Below, one piece after another: positions 7,042-14,249 of a DNA stretch of 37,168 bases. Source of the DNA: Candidatus Eiseniibacteriota bacterium (GTDB lineage: Bacteria > Eisenbacteria > RBG-16-71-46 > CAIMUX01 > WJJG01); the NCBI GenBank assembly GCA_023129715.1, contig JAGMBO010000008.1:122340-159507 (forward strand), written 5' to 3'. The notes under the pieces were generated by a model, which searched no databases, had not been told where the DNA came from, and worked only from the letters and a program-made list of their open reading frames with translations. Made by a program: the position numbers and the translations under genes. Each line of letters begins with the position of its first letter. The stretch's first letter is position 1.

Positions 7042-8796
7042 CTAGAACTTCCAGGGTAGGACGTAGAGTGCGTCCCTCGACTTCAGATAGGTCATCCAGA
7101 ACCGCGCCGATTCCCGCAACTGCTCCTCTTCGACCGTGCGCAGCCCCACCCCCCCGGCGACATAGGCGGCCGCGGCGGGCCAATCTCCCTCGGCCATCAT
7201 CTCGAGTAAACCCTTCGGCTGCGGGTAGTGCAGCACGGTGACCGGCGCATCCTCGGCGAGCCCCATCTGGACCTTCAGCATCGCCAGGGCCTCATCGAAG
7301 CCACCGAGGGCATCGATCAGTCCGTTTTCCAGCGCCTGCCGCCCCGTATAGACTTGGCCGCGGGCCAGATCATCGACGCGCTCGACCGTCATCTGCCGGT
7401 GCTTGGCCACGCCCGCGATCCACTCCTCGTAGCTGCGGCGGTGAACCGCGCGGAAGCGCTGCAGCTCTTCATCCGAGAGTGACACCACGCCCGAGAAGAG
7501 CGTCGCGTGCGGCCCAACCGTGACACGGTCGAAGTCGACCCCCAGCCTATCCATCAAGCCCGCCATGTTTGGGCGCAGGGCGAATGAGCCGATGCTGCCG
7601 ACGATCGAATTCGGCAGGGCCACGATCGTCGGACTGCGATAGGAGATCATGTAGCCGCCGGAAGCATTGAGGTCGACCGAGGAGACGACCAGCGGTTTCT
7701 CCGCCGCCACTCGGGCGACCATGCGACCGATACGATCACTGGCGATACTCAAGCCACCGGGCGTATCGAGGCGCAGCATGATGCCCTCGATGTCGTCATC
7801 CTCGAGCACCTTCTCGAGCGCGGTGACCATCGTCTCGTCACCCATCGAGAGACCGAAGGGAAAGGCCCAGCCGCTCTCACCGAGGGTGATCATGCCCTGT
7901 CCATGAACGACGGCGATCTTCGGTCCCCGGACGCCGAAAGAGCTGCGCGGGATCTGCGCGTAGTCGCGTCCCTCGATCACTTCGATCTCCCCGCCATCGC
8001 CGGCGAGCAACGCCTCGAGATCCTCCCAGAAGAGCGCGCCGTCGATCAGTCCGGCATCGACCGCCTCCTGGGGGGTGAACTGCGCGATCTCCAGCCAGCC
8101 TTCGACCTCCGCGCGGTCGACGCCGCGGTCGGCGGCGATCGTCGTGACGAGTTGCTCGTAGAGATCCTCAAGGATCCACTCGGCGTTCTCGCGCGCCGCG
8201 TCCGACATATCGTCCCGCAGATAGGTTTCCACCGCCGCCTTGTACTCATCGATCTTGCTATACTGGACGTCGATTCCCACTTCCTCGAACATGTCTTTCA
8301 AGTAGTAGCGTTCGCTCATCAATCCCGTGAACCAGATCGCTCCCTCGGGCGCGATGAAAATCGAATCGCAGGCCGCGGCCAGATAGAGCGTGCGATTGAC
8401 GGCGAAGGGCACATAGGCATAGACCGGCTTGCCCGCCTCGCGCAGCTGTGTCACGCGACGCCGGATTTCCGCCATCTTGCCCCAACCGATCGCGGCCGCA
8501 TTGAGCTTCAGCACGACCTTCTCGACGCGATCGTCGGCCCGCGCGTGCTCGAGGTTGGCAAGGATCGATGTCTGGGTCGTCATGTGCCGCGGGATCGGGA
8601 TCCGCTTGAGCGGCTCGTGTTCGAGCAGCTCGGCAGGGATCTCCTGAACGAGACAGGCGCGCGGCGGGACCTTGGCGGCATCACCCGCCTGGCTGATCAC
8701 GATGGTCGCGAACATCATCAGCCCGCCGAAGAAGACCACCGCCAGGACGATCTGCGCCACGATCACCGCCAGAAAAGTCACGAAGAATCGTTTCAT
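7042..8796 (-). CDS. sppA: Signal peptide peptidase SppA, 67-kDa type
   Basis: SppA is a membrane-anchored serine protease that degrades cleaved signal peptides at the cytoplasmic membrane. The 584-residue product has one N-terminal membrane anchor (about 5-35) and two ClpP-like repeats as in the E. coli enzyme. The general base is expected to be Lys186 in DEYKAAVE of the N-terminal half, and the nucleophile Ser379 in NASGGYM of the C-terminal half; the two together form the Ser-Lys dyad. The start at 8796 is chosen over the upstream GTG at 8808 because AGGTGGAGGAGACG directly precedes this ATG. It lies 86 bases after the M20 amidohydrolase and 23 bases before the isochorismatase-like gene. 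Confidence 0.93.
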   Translation of the reverse strand: MKRFFVTFLAVIVAQIVLAVVFFGGLMMFATIVISQAGDAAKVPPRACLVQEIPAELLEHEPLKRIPIPRHMTTQTSILANLEHARADDRVEKVVLKLNAAAIGWGKMAEIRRRVTQLREAGKPVYAYVPFAVNRTLYLAAACDSIFIAPEGAIWFTGLMSERYYLKDMFEEVGIDVQYSKIDEYKAAVETYLRDDMSDAARENAEWILEDLYEQLVTTIAADRGVDRAEVEGWLEIAQFTPQEAVDAGLIDGALFWEDLEALLAGDGGEIEVIEGRDYAQIPRSSFGVRGPKIAVVHGQGMITLGESGWAFPFGLSMGDETMVTALEKVLEDDDIEGIMLRLDTPGGLSIASDRIGRMVARVAAEKPLVVSSVDLNASGGYMISYRSPTIVALPNSIVGSIGSFALRPNMAGLMDRLGVDFDRVTVGPHATLFSGVVSLSDEELQRFRAVHRRSYEEWIAGVAKHRQMTVERVDDLARGQVYTGRQALENGLIDALGGFDEALAMLKVQMGLAEDAPVTVLHYPQPKGLLEMMAEGDWPAAAAYVAGGVGLRTVEEEQLRESARFWMTYLKSRDALYVLPWKF

Positions 8797-8882
8797 CGTC
8801 TCCTCCACCTACGCGCCGAGCCTTGCCCCCCGAACTCGGCGGGCTGATTGGCGACATCGACTCCACTCATCCACGCTGGTTA

Positions 8883-10112
8883 CTACGAACCGCCCACGAA
8901 ACGCTCGGTCAAGCGCAGCAGGATCTCCACCCCGAGCTGCAGGGCGTCCTCATCGAAGTTGAAGTGCGGATTGTGGTGCGGGGCGTCAGCCTGCTTCTCA
9001 GGATTACCCGCCCCCAGGAAAAGGAAGCAGCCGGGCACCTCGCGCAGGTAGAAGCCCATGTCTTCCCCCCCCATGCTCAGAAAATCCCGCTGCACATGCC
9101 CCTCGCCGAGCAACGCCTCGACTACCCCGGCAGCGAACTCTGTCTTCTCGGGATCGTTGACCAGGGCGGGATAGCGCGGCACGTACTCGACCTCGGTCGA
9201 GGTGCCGAGGGCCGTGTCGATACCGGCGGCAACCTCCGCAACCCGGCGCATGCAGAGCTCGCGGATCTCGGGCAGGAAGGTCCGCTGGGTGCCGTCGAGC
9301 GTGACCGACTCGGCGAGCGCGTTCATCACCGAGCCGCCGGCGATCTTGCCGATCGTCAGCACCGCCGACTGAATGGGATCGACATTGCGGCTGACGATGC
9401 TCTGCAAGGCGACGACGAGTTGGGCGGCCGCCACGATGGCGTCGACGCCCTCGTGGGGATAGGCCCCATGCCCGCCCTTTCCGTGCACGCGCAAGTAGAG
9501 CTCCTCGGTGTAGGCCATCATCGGCCCCGGCCGCGTGGCCGCATAGCCGGTCGGCAGCTTGCTCCAGAGATGCAGGCCGAAAGCGACATCCGGACGGGGA
9601 TCTTGCAGGGCCCCCTCGGCGATCATCGGCTCCGCCCCCCCGGGGCTCTCCTCGGCCGGCTGGAAGATCAACCGCACGCGCCCCCGGATGCGATCCCGGT
9701 GGCGGGCGAGGATCTTGGCGACCCCGAGCAGCATCGCCATGTGGCCGTCATGGCCGCAGGCGTGCATCACGCCGGGATGGGTCGAGGCATACTCGAGGTG
9801 CGGGTTCTCTTCCTGGACGCGCAGGGCGTCCATGTCGGCGCGCAGCATCACGGTCGGTCCGGAACCCGCCTCACCGGTGAGATCGGCCACGATGCCGGTC
9901 TTGGCGACCTCGGTGCGGATCGCATAGCCCCCGCAGGCGCGCAGCTCCTCAACGATCCGCGCCGCGGTGCGCACTTCCTCGAACCCGCGCTCGGGATAAC
10001 GGTGGAAGTGTCGCCGCAGGGCAATCAGTTCCGGAGCCAGCTCCCGGACTTCCCCGCGGACGCGGCTCAGACCGGCAAGATCGGGTTCCCTGGCCTGCCC
10101 CGCCCAGCTCAT
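8883..10112 (-). CDS. M20-family amidohydrolase / N-acyl amino acid deacylase
   Basis: This 409-residue enzyme belongs to the M20D branch (hippurate hydrolase, N-acetyl amino acid or indole-acetyl amino acid hydrolases). Metal-site motifs are visible: HACGHDGH at 117-124 with Cys119 and His121, PAEE at 152-155, FGLHLW at 178-183 with His181, and a C-terminal HHNPHF. The dimerisation domain is the central block from about 200 to 315 (GKGGHGAYPHEG). The ATG at 10112 is preceded by AGGAGGATCC. Its ATGA overlaps the stop of a 19-residue mini-ORF, and degenerate copies of its start region lie upstream. The exact substrate cannot be deduced; the link with the thiamine genes is only positional. Confidence 0.92.
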   Translation of the reverse strand: MSWAGQAREPDLAGLSRVRGEVRELAPELIALRRHFHRYPERGFEEVRTAARIVEELRACGGYAIRTEVAKTGIVADLTGEAGSGPTVMLRADMDALRVQEENPHLEYASTHPGVMHACGHDGHMAMLLGVAKILARHRDRIRGRVRLIFQPAEESPGGAEPMIAEGALQDPRPDVAFGLHLWSKLPTGYAATRPGPMMAYTEELYLRVHGKGGHGAYPHEGVDAIVAAAQLVVALQSIVSRNVDPIQSAVLTIGKIAGGSVMNALAESVTLDGTQRTFLPEIRELCMRRVAEVAAGIDTALGTSTEVEYVPRYPALVNDPEKTEFAAGVVEALLGEGHVQRDFLSMGGEDMGFYLREVPGCFLFLGAGNPEKQADAPHHNPHFNFDEDALQLGVEILLRLTERFVGGS

Positions 10113-10248
10113 GGATCCTCCTGGTTCGATCGGCTCATGGCGCCTCCCGGCGCCCCCGGCCGGCTCATGGTCGTGCCCGCATCGTTCAGCGCATGGTTCT
10201 TCCCGCGCCGACCGGGGTAGGATTATGCGCGCATCGATCAGCTCATTG
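10105..10248. repeat. Degenerate 26-30 bp repeats of the amidohydrolase start region
   Basis: CagCTCATGG-like words recur at 10105-10114, 10131-10140, 10161-10170, 10187-10196 and 10239-10248, spaced 26 to 52 bases. On the minus strand each reads CCATGAGC or similar, the same as the true start of the M20 gene, so the gap between thiL and this gene looks like diverged copies of its translation start region. Confidence 0.6.
10109..10168 (-). CDS. 19-residue mini-ORF overlapping the amidohydrolase start
   Basis: On the minus strand an ATG at 10168 opens MSRPGAPGGAMSRSNQEDP and stops at TGA (10109-10111), which overlaps the ATG of the M20 gene in an ATGA. An internal in-frame ATG at 10137 follows GGGAGGCGCC. 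Likely a by-product of duplication of the start region; it could couple translation of the two genes. Confidence 0.3.
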   Translation of the reverse strand: MSRPGAPGGAMSRSNQEDP

Positions 10249-11442
10249 AGCTTCCCGGCTCGACAAGTGGTCCCAGCCCCCGGCGAGTGGCCGCCGCGTT
10301 CCCTCCGCCGTGCGCAGTGTCACCTCCGGCGGGCCGGCACTCAATACCCCAACCGGGGAAACCCGCAATCCGATGATATCCCGCATGGCGAAGACCAAGT
10401 CGGCGCACTCGGGCGCAACGGCGAAGAGCAGCTCGTAGTCATCGCTCGCGCCCAGCATCCAGGCGAGCGGGTCGCGATCGAGAAGCGCGGCCAGTTGGGT
10501 CAGGTCGGGATCGACGGGCAGAAAGACCTCCTCGATCACCGCACCCAGGCCACTCTCGTCGCAGAGATGGCGAAGGTCGCCGGCCAGCCCGTCGCTCGTG
10601 TCGATCGCCGCTGTCGCCAGCCGGTTCTCGAGCAGATAGCGCCCGGCGGCAAGCCGCGCCCGCGGGGCGGCGAGGGCCCGGCGGAAGCGCTCGCGCAACT
10701 CAGCGGGCGGCGCATCCTCCTCCAGCCGCTCGGCGAGCCTGCGCCACACGGCGGGATCGGCATCGAGGCTTGCCAGCGCCGCCGCCGCGCGTCCGGGCGC
10801 GCCGGTGACGAAAAGCACATCTCCGGGGCGGGCCCCATCCCGGCGCAGGGCCATCCCCTGCTCGACCCGCCCGATCAGGGTGACATCGATGAGCAGATCG
10901 TCCGCGGCGGAGATGTTCCCGCCCAGCACCGCCGCGCCGTGGGCGCCGAGCCCGGCGACAAAGCCGTCGAAGAACTCATCGAGCACCGCCAGCGGCAAGC
11001 CAGGGGGCAGCCCGAGCGAGAGCAACGCACCGACGGGCAATCCCCCCATGGCGGCAACATCGCTCAGATTGACCGCGGCCGCCCGCGCACCCAGTTCCCG
11101 GGGGGTTAGCCATCGGCGTTGGAAGTGGCGCCCCTCGATCTGCATGTCACAGGTCAGCAGGAGATCCCATCCGGGCTCGGGAGTGAAGATGGCCGCATCG
11201 TCACCGATCCCGTGCGACCCAGCGGCGGATGATCCCGAAACCGTGGTCGTGCTCGCACCGGCGGATGATCCCGAAACCGTGGTCGTGCTCACACCCGCGG
11301 GCGCGCCCGTCCCCGTGGCCGGGTCCGGCGTCGATCCCAGTCGCCGCCGGAAGCGCTCGATGAGGCCGAATTCCCCGACGTCGCGAACCGTCGGCTCGCC
11401 CTGCCAGACCCGCGGATCCACTGCGCCGCCGTCGGCCGTCAT
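10243..11442 (-). CDS. thiL: Thiamine-monophosphate kinase
   Basis: ThiL phosphorylates thiamine monophosphate to the active cofactor thiamine diphosphate. The family motifs are present: GIGDDAAI at 78-85, CDMQIEGRHF around 98-107, NLSDVAAMGG at 125-134, DTSDGLAGDL and GASDDYELLF further on. The protein has 399 residues, longer than the typical 320-340. The extra length is mainly a Ser/Thr/Gly/Ala-rich insert at about 37-76, just before GIGDD, built from two copies of STTTVSGSSA encoded by a perfect-length 36-bp repeat. The ATG at 11442 follows GGGAGAATAGCGAG and overlaps the stop of the last of three tandem mini-ORFs. It forms a same-strand series with thiE and thiD. Confidence 0.93.
   Translation of the reverse strand: MTADGGAVDPRVWQGEPTVRDVGEFGLIERFRRRLGSTPDPATGTGAPAGVSTTTVSGSSAGASTTTVSGSSAAGSHGIGDDAAIFTPEPGWDLLLTCDMQIEGRHFQRRWLTPRELGARAAAVNLSDVAAMGGLPVGALLSLGLPPGLPLAVLDEFFDGFVAGLGAHGAAVLGGNISAADDLLIDVTLIGRVEQGMALRRDGARPGDVLFVTGAPGRAAAALASLDADPAVWRRLAERLEEDAPPAELRERFRRALAAPRARLAAGRYLLENRLATAAIDTSDGLAGDLRHLCDESGLGAVIEEVFLPVDPDLTQLAALLDRDPLAWMLGASDDYELLFAVAPECADLVFAMRDIIGLRVSPVGVLSAGPPEVTLRTAEGTRRPLAGGWDHLSSREAQ
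11225..11296 (-). repeat. 36-bp in-frame duplication inside thiL
   Basis: Two adjacent 36-bp units (11225-11260 and 11261-11296), nearly identical, each encode a STTTVSGSSAGA-like 12-residue segment in the N-terminal loop of ThiL. The unit length keeps the reading frame. Confidence 0.9.
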
Positions 11443-11486
11443 CTCGCTATTCTCCCAGCGCCCAATCGACTGCCTCGCACCGTCAT
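11439..11486 (-). CDS. Mini-ORF 3 of the thiE-thiL chain (15 residues)
   Basis: Starts at ATG 11486, encodes MTVRGSRLGAGRIAR, and stops at TGA 11439-11441 overlapping the thiL ATG (ATGA). It has its own purine-rich ribosome site in the preceding repeat. Product of the 44-bp repeat; expression is unproven. Confidence 0.35.
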   Translation of the reverse strand: MTVRGSRLGAGRIAR

Positions 11487-11530
11487 CTCGCTACTCCCCC
11501 GGCGCCCAATCGACCGCCTCGCGCCGTCAT
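11483..11530 (-). CDS. Mini-ORF 2 of the thiE-thiL chain (15 residues)
   Basis: Starts at ATG 11530, encodes MTARGGRLGAGGVAR, and its TGA overlaps the start of mini-ORF 3 in an ATGA. Differs from its neighbours at a few positions only. Confidence 0.35.
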   Translation of the reverse strand: MTARGGRLGAGGVAR

Positions 11531-11574
11531 CGCGCTACTCTCCCGGCGCCCAATCGACCGCCTCGCACCGTCAT
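11527..11574 (-). CDS. Mini-ORF 1 of the thiE-thiL chain (15 residues)
   Basis: Starts at ATG 11574, four bases after the thiE stop, encodes MTVRGGRLGAGRVAR, and ends in a TGA overlapping the start of mini-ORF 2. The thiE tail supplies GGGGGAG as a ribosome site seven bases before the ATG. Confidence 0.35.
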   Translation of the reverse strand: MTVRGGRLGAGRVAR

Positions 11575-11578
11575 CTCG

Positions 11579-12214
11579 CTACTCCCCCAGCGCCCGGTCG
11601 ATCGCCTCGCGCAGCGCGCGCGCGGCGGCAGCCGGTTCCTCGCTTTGGGACACCGCACTGATCACCGCCAGACCATGAACGCCGGCCCCCAGGATCGCGG
11701 GGGCCGTCTCGATGGCAATGCCTCCGATCGCGACCATCGGAACCTCGAGGACAGCGACGATGGGCTTGACGCCCTCGGCCCCGAGCACCGGCCCGGCGTC
11801 GGCCTTGCTCGCCGTCGCGTAGACCGGCCCGAGGCCGACGTAGTCGGCGCCGGCCCGCGCGCCGGCCTCCGCTTCGGCGAGCGTCCGCGCCGAGGCGCCG
11901 ATGATCCGGTCGGGACCGAGTAGTTCGCGGGCGAGGCTGACGGGGAAGTCGTCGCGGCCGAGGTGGACCCCATGGGCGTCACTCGCCAAGGCGACATCGA
12001 CACGATCGTTGACGATCAGGGATGCGCCCGCCCGCCGGCACAGGTCGGTCAGGGCGCGGGCGATCTCAATCTGCTTGCGCGTCGATGCCTGCTTCTCACG
12101 GAACTGGATCACATCGGCGCCGCCCTCCAGGGCCATCCGGGCGACTTCGAGGTGGCTCCAGCGATCCTGGTGGATGACATCGGTGATCACGTGTAGGCGC
12201 CCGATGTTTCTCAT
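11579..12214 (-). CDS. thiE: Thiamine-phosphate synthase
   Basis: ThiE joins HMP diphosphate with the thiazole phosphate carboxylate to give thiamine monophosphate. The 211-residue TIM-barrel protein shows IQFREK at 36-41, VNDRVDVA at 68-75, HGVHLGRDD at 81-89, IIGASART at 104-111, GLGPVYAT at 127-134, AIGGI at 162-166 and GLAVISAV at 181-188, covering the diphosphate, Mg and substrate sites of the family. Its ATG overlaps the thiD stop by four bases (ATGA), so the two are translationally coupled. Its 3' end is the source of the 44-bp repeats that separate it from thiL. Confidence 0.95.
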   Translation of the reverse strand: MRNIGRLHVITDVIHQDRWSHLEVARMALEGGADVIQFREKQASTRKQIEIARALTDLCRRAGASLIVNDRVDVALASDAHGVHLGRDDFPVSLARELLGPDRIIGASARTLAEAEAGARAGADYVGLGPVYATASKADAGPVLGAEGVKPIVAVLEVPMVAIGGIAIETAPAILGAGVHGLAVISAVSQSEEPAAAARALREAIDRALGE

Positions 12215-13086
12215 CGACTCTTCCGCTCCTCGGCAGGGTCCAGCAGCGAGGTGGGCTGGGTGTGAAAGGGATCGACGACCGGTGTCCCGCGTCCGATCGT
12301 CAGACTGTGGGTGATCGAATCCCCAACCAAGCGCTTGGCGATCGTGACCGCGGCCTCCAGCGTTGCGCCCGCGGCCAGGCCGGTGGCGATCGCTGCGCCG
12401 AAGAGGCAGCCCGTTCCATGCGGAGAGGGCCCCGCGATCCGGGGGGCTTCGAAGCGCTGAAATCCCTCCTCACCGAGCAGCAGGTCGACAACGGGGGGCG
12501 CCTCCGAGGAATCGCCGGGACGTCCCGGCGCTCCACCCTGCGCATGCCCCCCCTTGATCAAGACCGCCCGGGGCCCCAGGCGGCGGATGCGCTCGGCCGC
12601 CCGCTGCGCATCTTCGATCGTCTCCACCGGATGACCCGCGAGAATGGCTGCCTCGGACCAGTTGGGCGTGCAGACAGTCGCCAGGGGCAGCAGCCGCTCC
12701 TTGAGGGGCTTGAGTGCGGTCTCATCGAGCAGCGGCTCTCCGCCCGATGATGCCAATACGGGATCGACGACCAGCGGCAGGCGGTGCGCCGCCAGCGTCT
12801 CCGCCAGAAGCCCGACGATCTCTTCGTTGGCCAACATACCGGTCTTGACCGCCCCCACTCGGACATCAGCGAACACGTTCTCGATCTGGGCGCGGACAAT
12901 CCCCGCGGGGAGCGGCAGCGTCTCCCGGACCCCCTGCGTGTTCTGCACCGTGACGGCGGTGAGGGCCACGACCGCGTACCCGCCCAGAGCGTGGATCGTC
13001 TTCAGATCAGCCTGAATTCCCGCCCCACCGCTGGGATCCGAGCCGCCGATGGCGAGGACGACCGGGGGCTTGCGATTCCGATCCAT
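12211..13086 (-). CDS. thiD: Hydroxymethylpyrimidine / phosphomethylpyrimidine kinase
   Basis: ThiD phosphorylates HMP and HMP phosphate, feeding the pyrimidine half of thiamine to ThiE. The 291-residue ribokinase-fold protein has GGSDPSGGAG at 14-23, KTGML at 81-85, and the anion-hole/catalytic HGTGC at 223-227 ending in Cys227. A Gly/Pro-rich insert (about 181-198) makes it slightly longer than the usual 260-275. A good ribosome site, GGGAGG, lies upstream of the ATG. It is the first gene of the thiD-thiE-thiL run, with a promoter candidate at 13229-13258. No thiC or thiG is in the window. Confidence 0.95.
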   Translation of the reverse strand: MDRNRKPPVVLAIGGSDPSGGAGIQADLKTIHALGGYAVVALTAVTVQNTQGVRETLPLPAGIVRAQIENVFADVRVGAVKTGMLANEEIVGLLAETLAAHRLPLVVDPVLASSGGEPLLDETALKPLKERLLPLATVCTPNWSEAAILAGHPVETIEDAQRAAERIRRLGPRAVLIKGGHAQGGAPGRPGDSSEAPPVVDLLLGEEGFQRFEAPRIAGPSPHGTGCLFGAAIATGLAAGATLEAAVTIAKRLVGDSITHSLTIGRGTPVVDPFHTQPTSLLDPAEERKSR

Positions 13087-13228
13087 GGAGCGACGCCCTC
13101 CCTGCCTCCCATAGTGCTCAGTGCCGGAAGCCTGACCGACACGGCTCTGCCTGCCGCCTGCAGCTGGTCACGGGGCCCGGATTGCCCCAGACGATAGGAG
13201 ACCTGGCCCCACTTGATTCCAGCGCCTG

Positions 13229-13258
13229 AAGATAGAGCGGCGTGGGACTGCTGGTCAA
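13229..13258 (-). promoter_or_regulatory. Sigma-70-type promoter for thiD
   Basis: On the minus strand TTGACC (13258-13253) and TATCTT (13234-13229) are separated by 18 bases; transcription would start near 13222, giving a leader of about 135 bases before thiD. Confidence 0.4.
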
Positions 13259-13274
13259 GCTGGATCTCTAGTAC

Positions 13275-13291
13275 GCAACAAGTAGTGTTGC
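13275..13291. promoter_or_regulatory. Inverted repeat, possible operator
   Basis: GCAAC-AAGTAGT-GTTGC is a perfect five-base inverted repeat in the AT-rich part of the thiD-hsp20 divergent region, just upstream of the thiD promoter candidate. Confidence 0.3.
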
Positions 13292-13415
13292 ATATGTGAA
13301 CGCATAGTGTTTCGTTATGGAACGTGCCCTCTTGCAGCTCCACATACGACCTGCTGCGACTTCGAGTCGACCGCCGGTGATCGGGCCGACCGACTTCTCT
13401 CGCCCTGCCGCCCGG

Positions 13416-13431
13416 ATACCATACGGGTATG
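13416..13431. promoter_or_regulatory. Inverted repeat, possible activator site for the sigma-54 promoter
   Basis: ATACCATACGGGTATG contains two overlapping perfect inverted repeats (ATACC/GGTAT and CATAC/GTATG). It lies about 115 bases upstream of the -24 element of the hsp20 promoter, where enhancer-binding proteins commonly bind. Confidence 0.3.
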
Positions 13432-13545
13432 CTGTAATTGTCCGCCTTCGAGCCAATTACCGCCTTGTGCCCCCCCCCGACCGCTCGCTTCCAAACCCCC
13501 GGCCGCACCGCGGAAGCCCGTCGCCCCTCCCCCTCGATGGACGCT

Positions 13546-13561
13546 TGGCACGGGTCCTGCA
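13546..13561 (+). promoter_or_regulatory. Sigma-54 (RpoN) -24/-12 promoter for hsp20
   Basis: TGGCACG-GGTC-CTGCA matches the consensus TGGCACG-N4-TTGCW at all but one defined position. The invariant GG (13547-13548) and GC (13559-13560) are separated by exactly ten bases. Transcription should start near 13572, giving a leader of about 160 bases. Confidence 0.65.
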
Positions 13562-13577
13562 ATCCATAGGGGTGTCG

Positions 13578-13615
13578 GCGGGAGCCCAGCGCCGGCAAGA
13601 CCGGAAGGCTCCCGC
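13578..13615 (+). promoter_or_regulatory. Leader hairpin at the 5' end of the hsp20 mRNA
   Basis: GCGGGAGCC (13578-13586) pairs perfectly with GGCTCCCGC (13607-13615); inside, CCGG (13592-13595) pairs with CCGG (13601-13604) around a CAAGA loop. The hairpin starts within a few bases of the predicted sigma-54 start point. It may stabilise the transcript or be a regulatory RNA element; it does not mask the ribosome site, which lies over 100 bases further on. Confidence 0.45.
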
Positions 13616-13731
13616 GACTCGAAGCGGAAACAGAAGACTTGGAGGAAACAAGGGATTCAGAAGGCGGAATCGCCGATCACCGTCGTCGGCCCATCGAGGC
13701 CGTGGCGACGGTCAGGAAGGAGGGATGAGTC

Positions 13732-14184
13732 ATGACGTTAGTCAGATGGACACCAAGGACGCTGAGCCGTTCGACCCAGGATCGCGAAGTTCCCTCACCG
13801 CTCAATCGCTGGGACACCCTGTTCGACGAGTTCCTCGGCCTCGCGCCGGCGACCTCGTGCGATTGGGTGCCTGCGCTGGATGTCAGTGAGGAAGCTGGTG
13901 ACTACAAGGTCAGGGTCGATCTGCCGGGGATCAGCAAGGATCAGGTCGAGCTGAGCTACGAGAACGACGTGCTGACGATCTCCGGTGAGCGCAAGCAGCA
14001 AGAGGAGCGCAAGGAGGGCAAGCTGCATCGCAGCGAGCGCTTCATCGGCCGCTTCACCCGCTCGCTGCGCTTCCCGGGTGATGTCAAGCCTGCGGGGATC
14101 GACGCCTCGTTCAAAGATGGTGTGCTCGAGATCATGCTGCCCAAGGCGGATGAGGCCCGCAGGCGGCGGATCGAAGTGAACTAG
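13732..14184 (+). CDS. Hsp20/alpha-crystallin small heat-shock protein
   Basis: Small heat-shock proteins bind unfolding proteins without ATP and hold them for refolding. The 150-residue product has a short N-terminal arm, an alpha-crystallin domain from about 43 to 137 (WVPALDVSEEAGDYKVRVDL at the start) and the family signature GVLEIMLPK at about 129-137, followed by a short basic tail with an I-E-V C-terminal motif. AAGGAGG lies nine bases before the ATG. Expression appears to depend on sigma-54 from the promoter at 13546-13561; I see no CIRCE element. A strong hairpin follows the gene. Confidence 0.95.
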   Translation: MTLVRWTPRTLSRSTQDREVPSPLNRWDTLFDEFLGLAPATSCDWVPALDVSEEAGDYKVRVDLPGISKDQVELSYENDVLTISGERKQQEERKEGKLHRSERFIGRFTRSLRFPGDVKPAGIDASFKDGVLEIMLPKADEARRRRIEVN

Positions 14185-14203
14185 CGAGCAACTACATTCG
14201 ACG

Positions 14204-14233
14204 GCCGGGCCCGGGGGGAACCCCGAGCCCGGC
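14204..14233 (+). terminator. GC-rich hairpin after hsp20
   Basis: A 13-bp stem with one mismatch, GCCGGGCCCGGGG / CCCCGAGCCCGGC, closes a GGAA loop 20 bases after the hsp20 stop. A poly-U tract is lacking, so it may terminate inefficiently or protect the 3' end. Confidence 0.55.
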
Positions 14234-14249
14234 TCATTGCTTCCCCCCG

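Larger units (their letters stand above)
11438..11613. repeat. 44-bp direct repeat, four copies, spanning the thiE-thiL junction
   Basis: Units at 11438-11481, 11482-11525, 11526-11569 and 11570-11613 are 44 bp each. The last unit includes the final codons and stop of thiE; the first ends in the thiL start codon. Read on the minus strand each unit holds a thiE-tail-like segment, a GGGGGAG/GGGAGA-type ribosome site, TAGCGAG and ATGAC. The array is best explained as tandem duplication of an original thiE-stop/thiL-start junction. Confidence 0.92.
13087..13731. other. 645-bp divergent intergenic region between thiD and hsp20
   Basis: No convincing gene. It holds a minus-strand promoter for thiD, two short inverted repeats (13275-13291, 13416-13431), a sigma-54-type promoter and a leader hairpin for hsp20. 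The thiD leader of about 135 bases has GC-rich stem potential, but I find no THI box. The part at 13260-13450 is more AT-rich than its surroundings, as expected of regulatory DNA. Confidence 0.6.

Noticed and set aside
13087-13222. TPP (THI-box) riboswitch in the thiD leader
   Set aside because: The expected conserved blocks (CTGAGA and the ACCTGATC region) are not found together; only a stray CTGAG is present.
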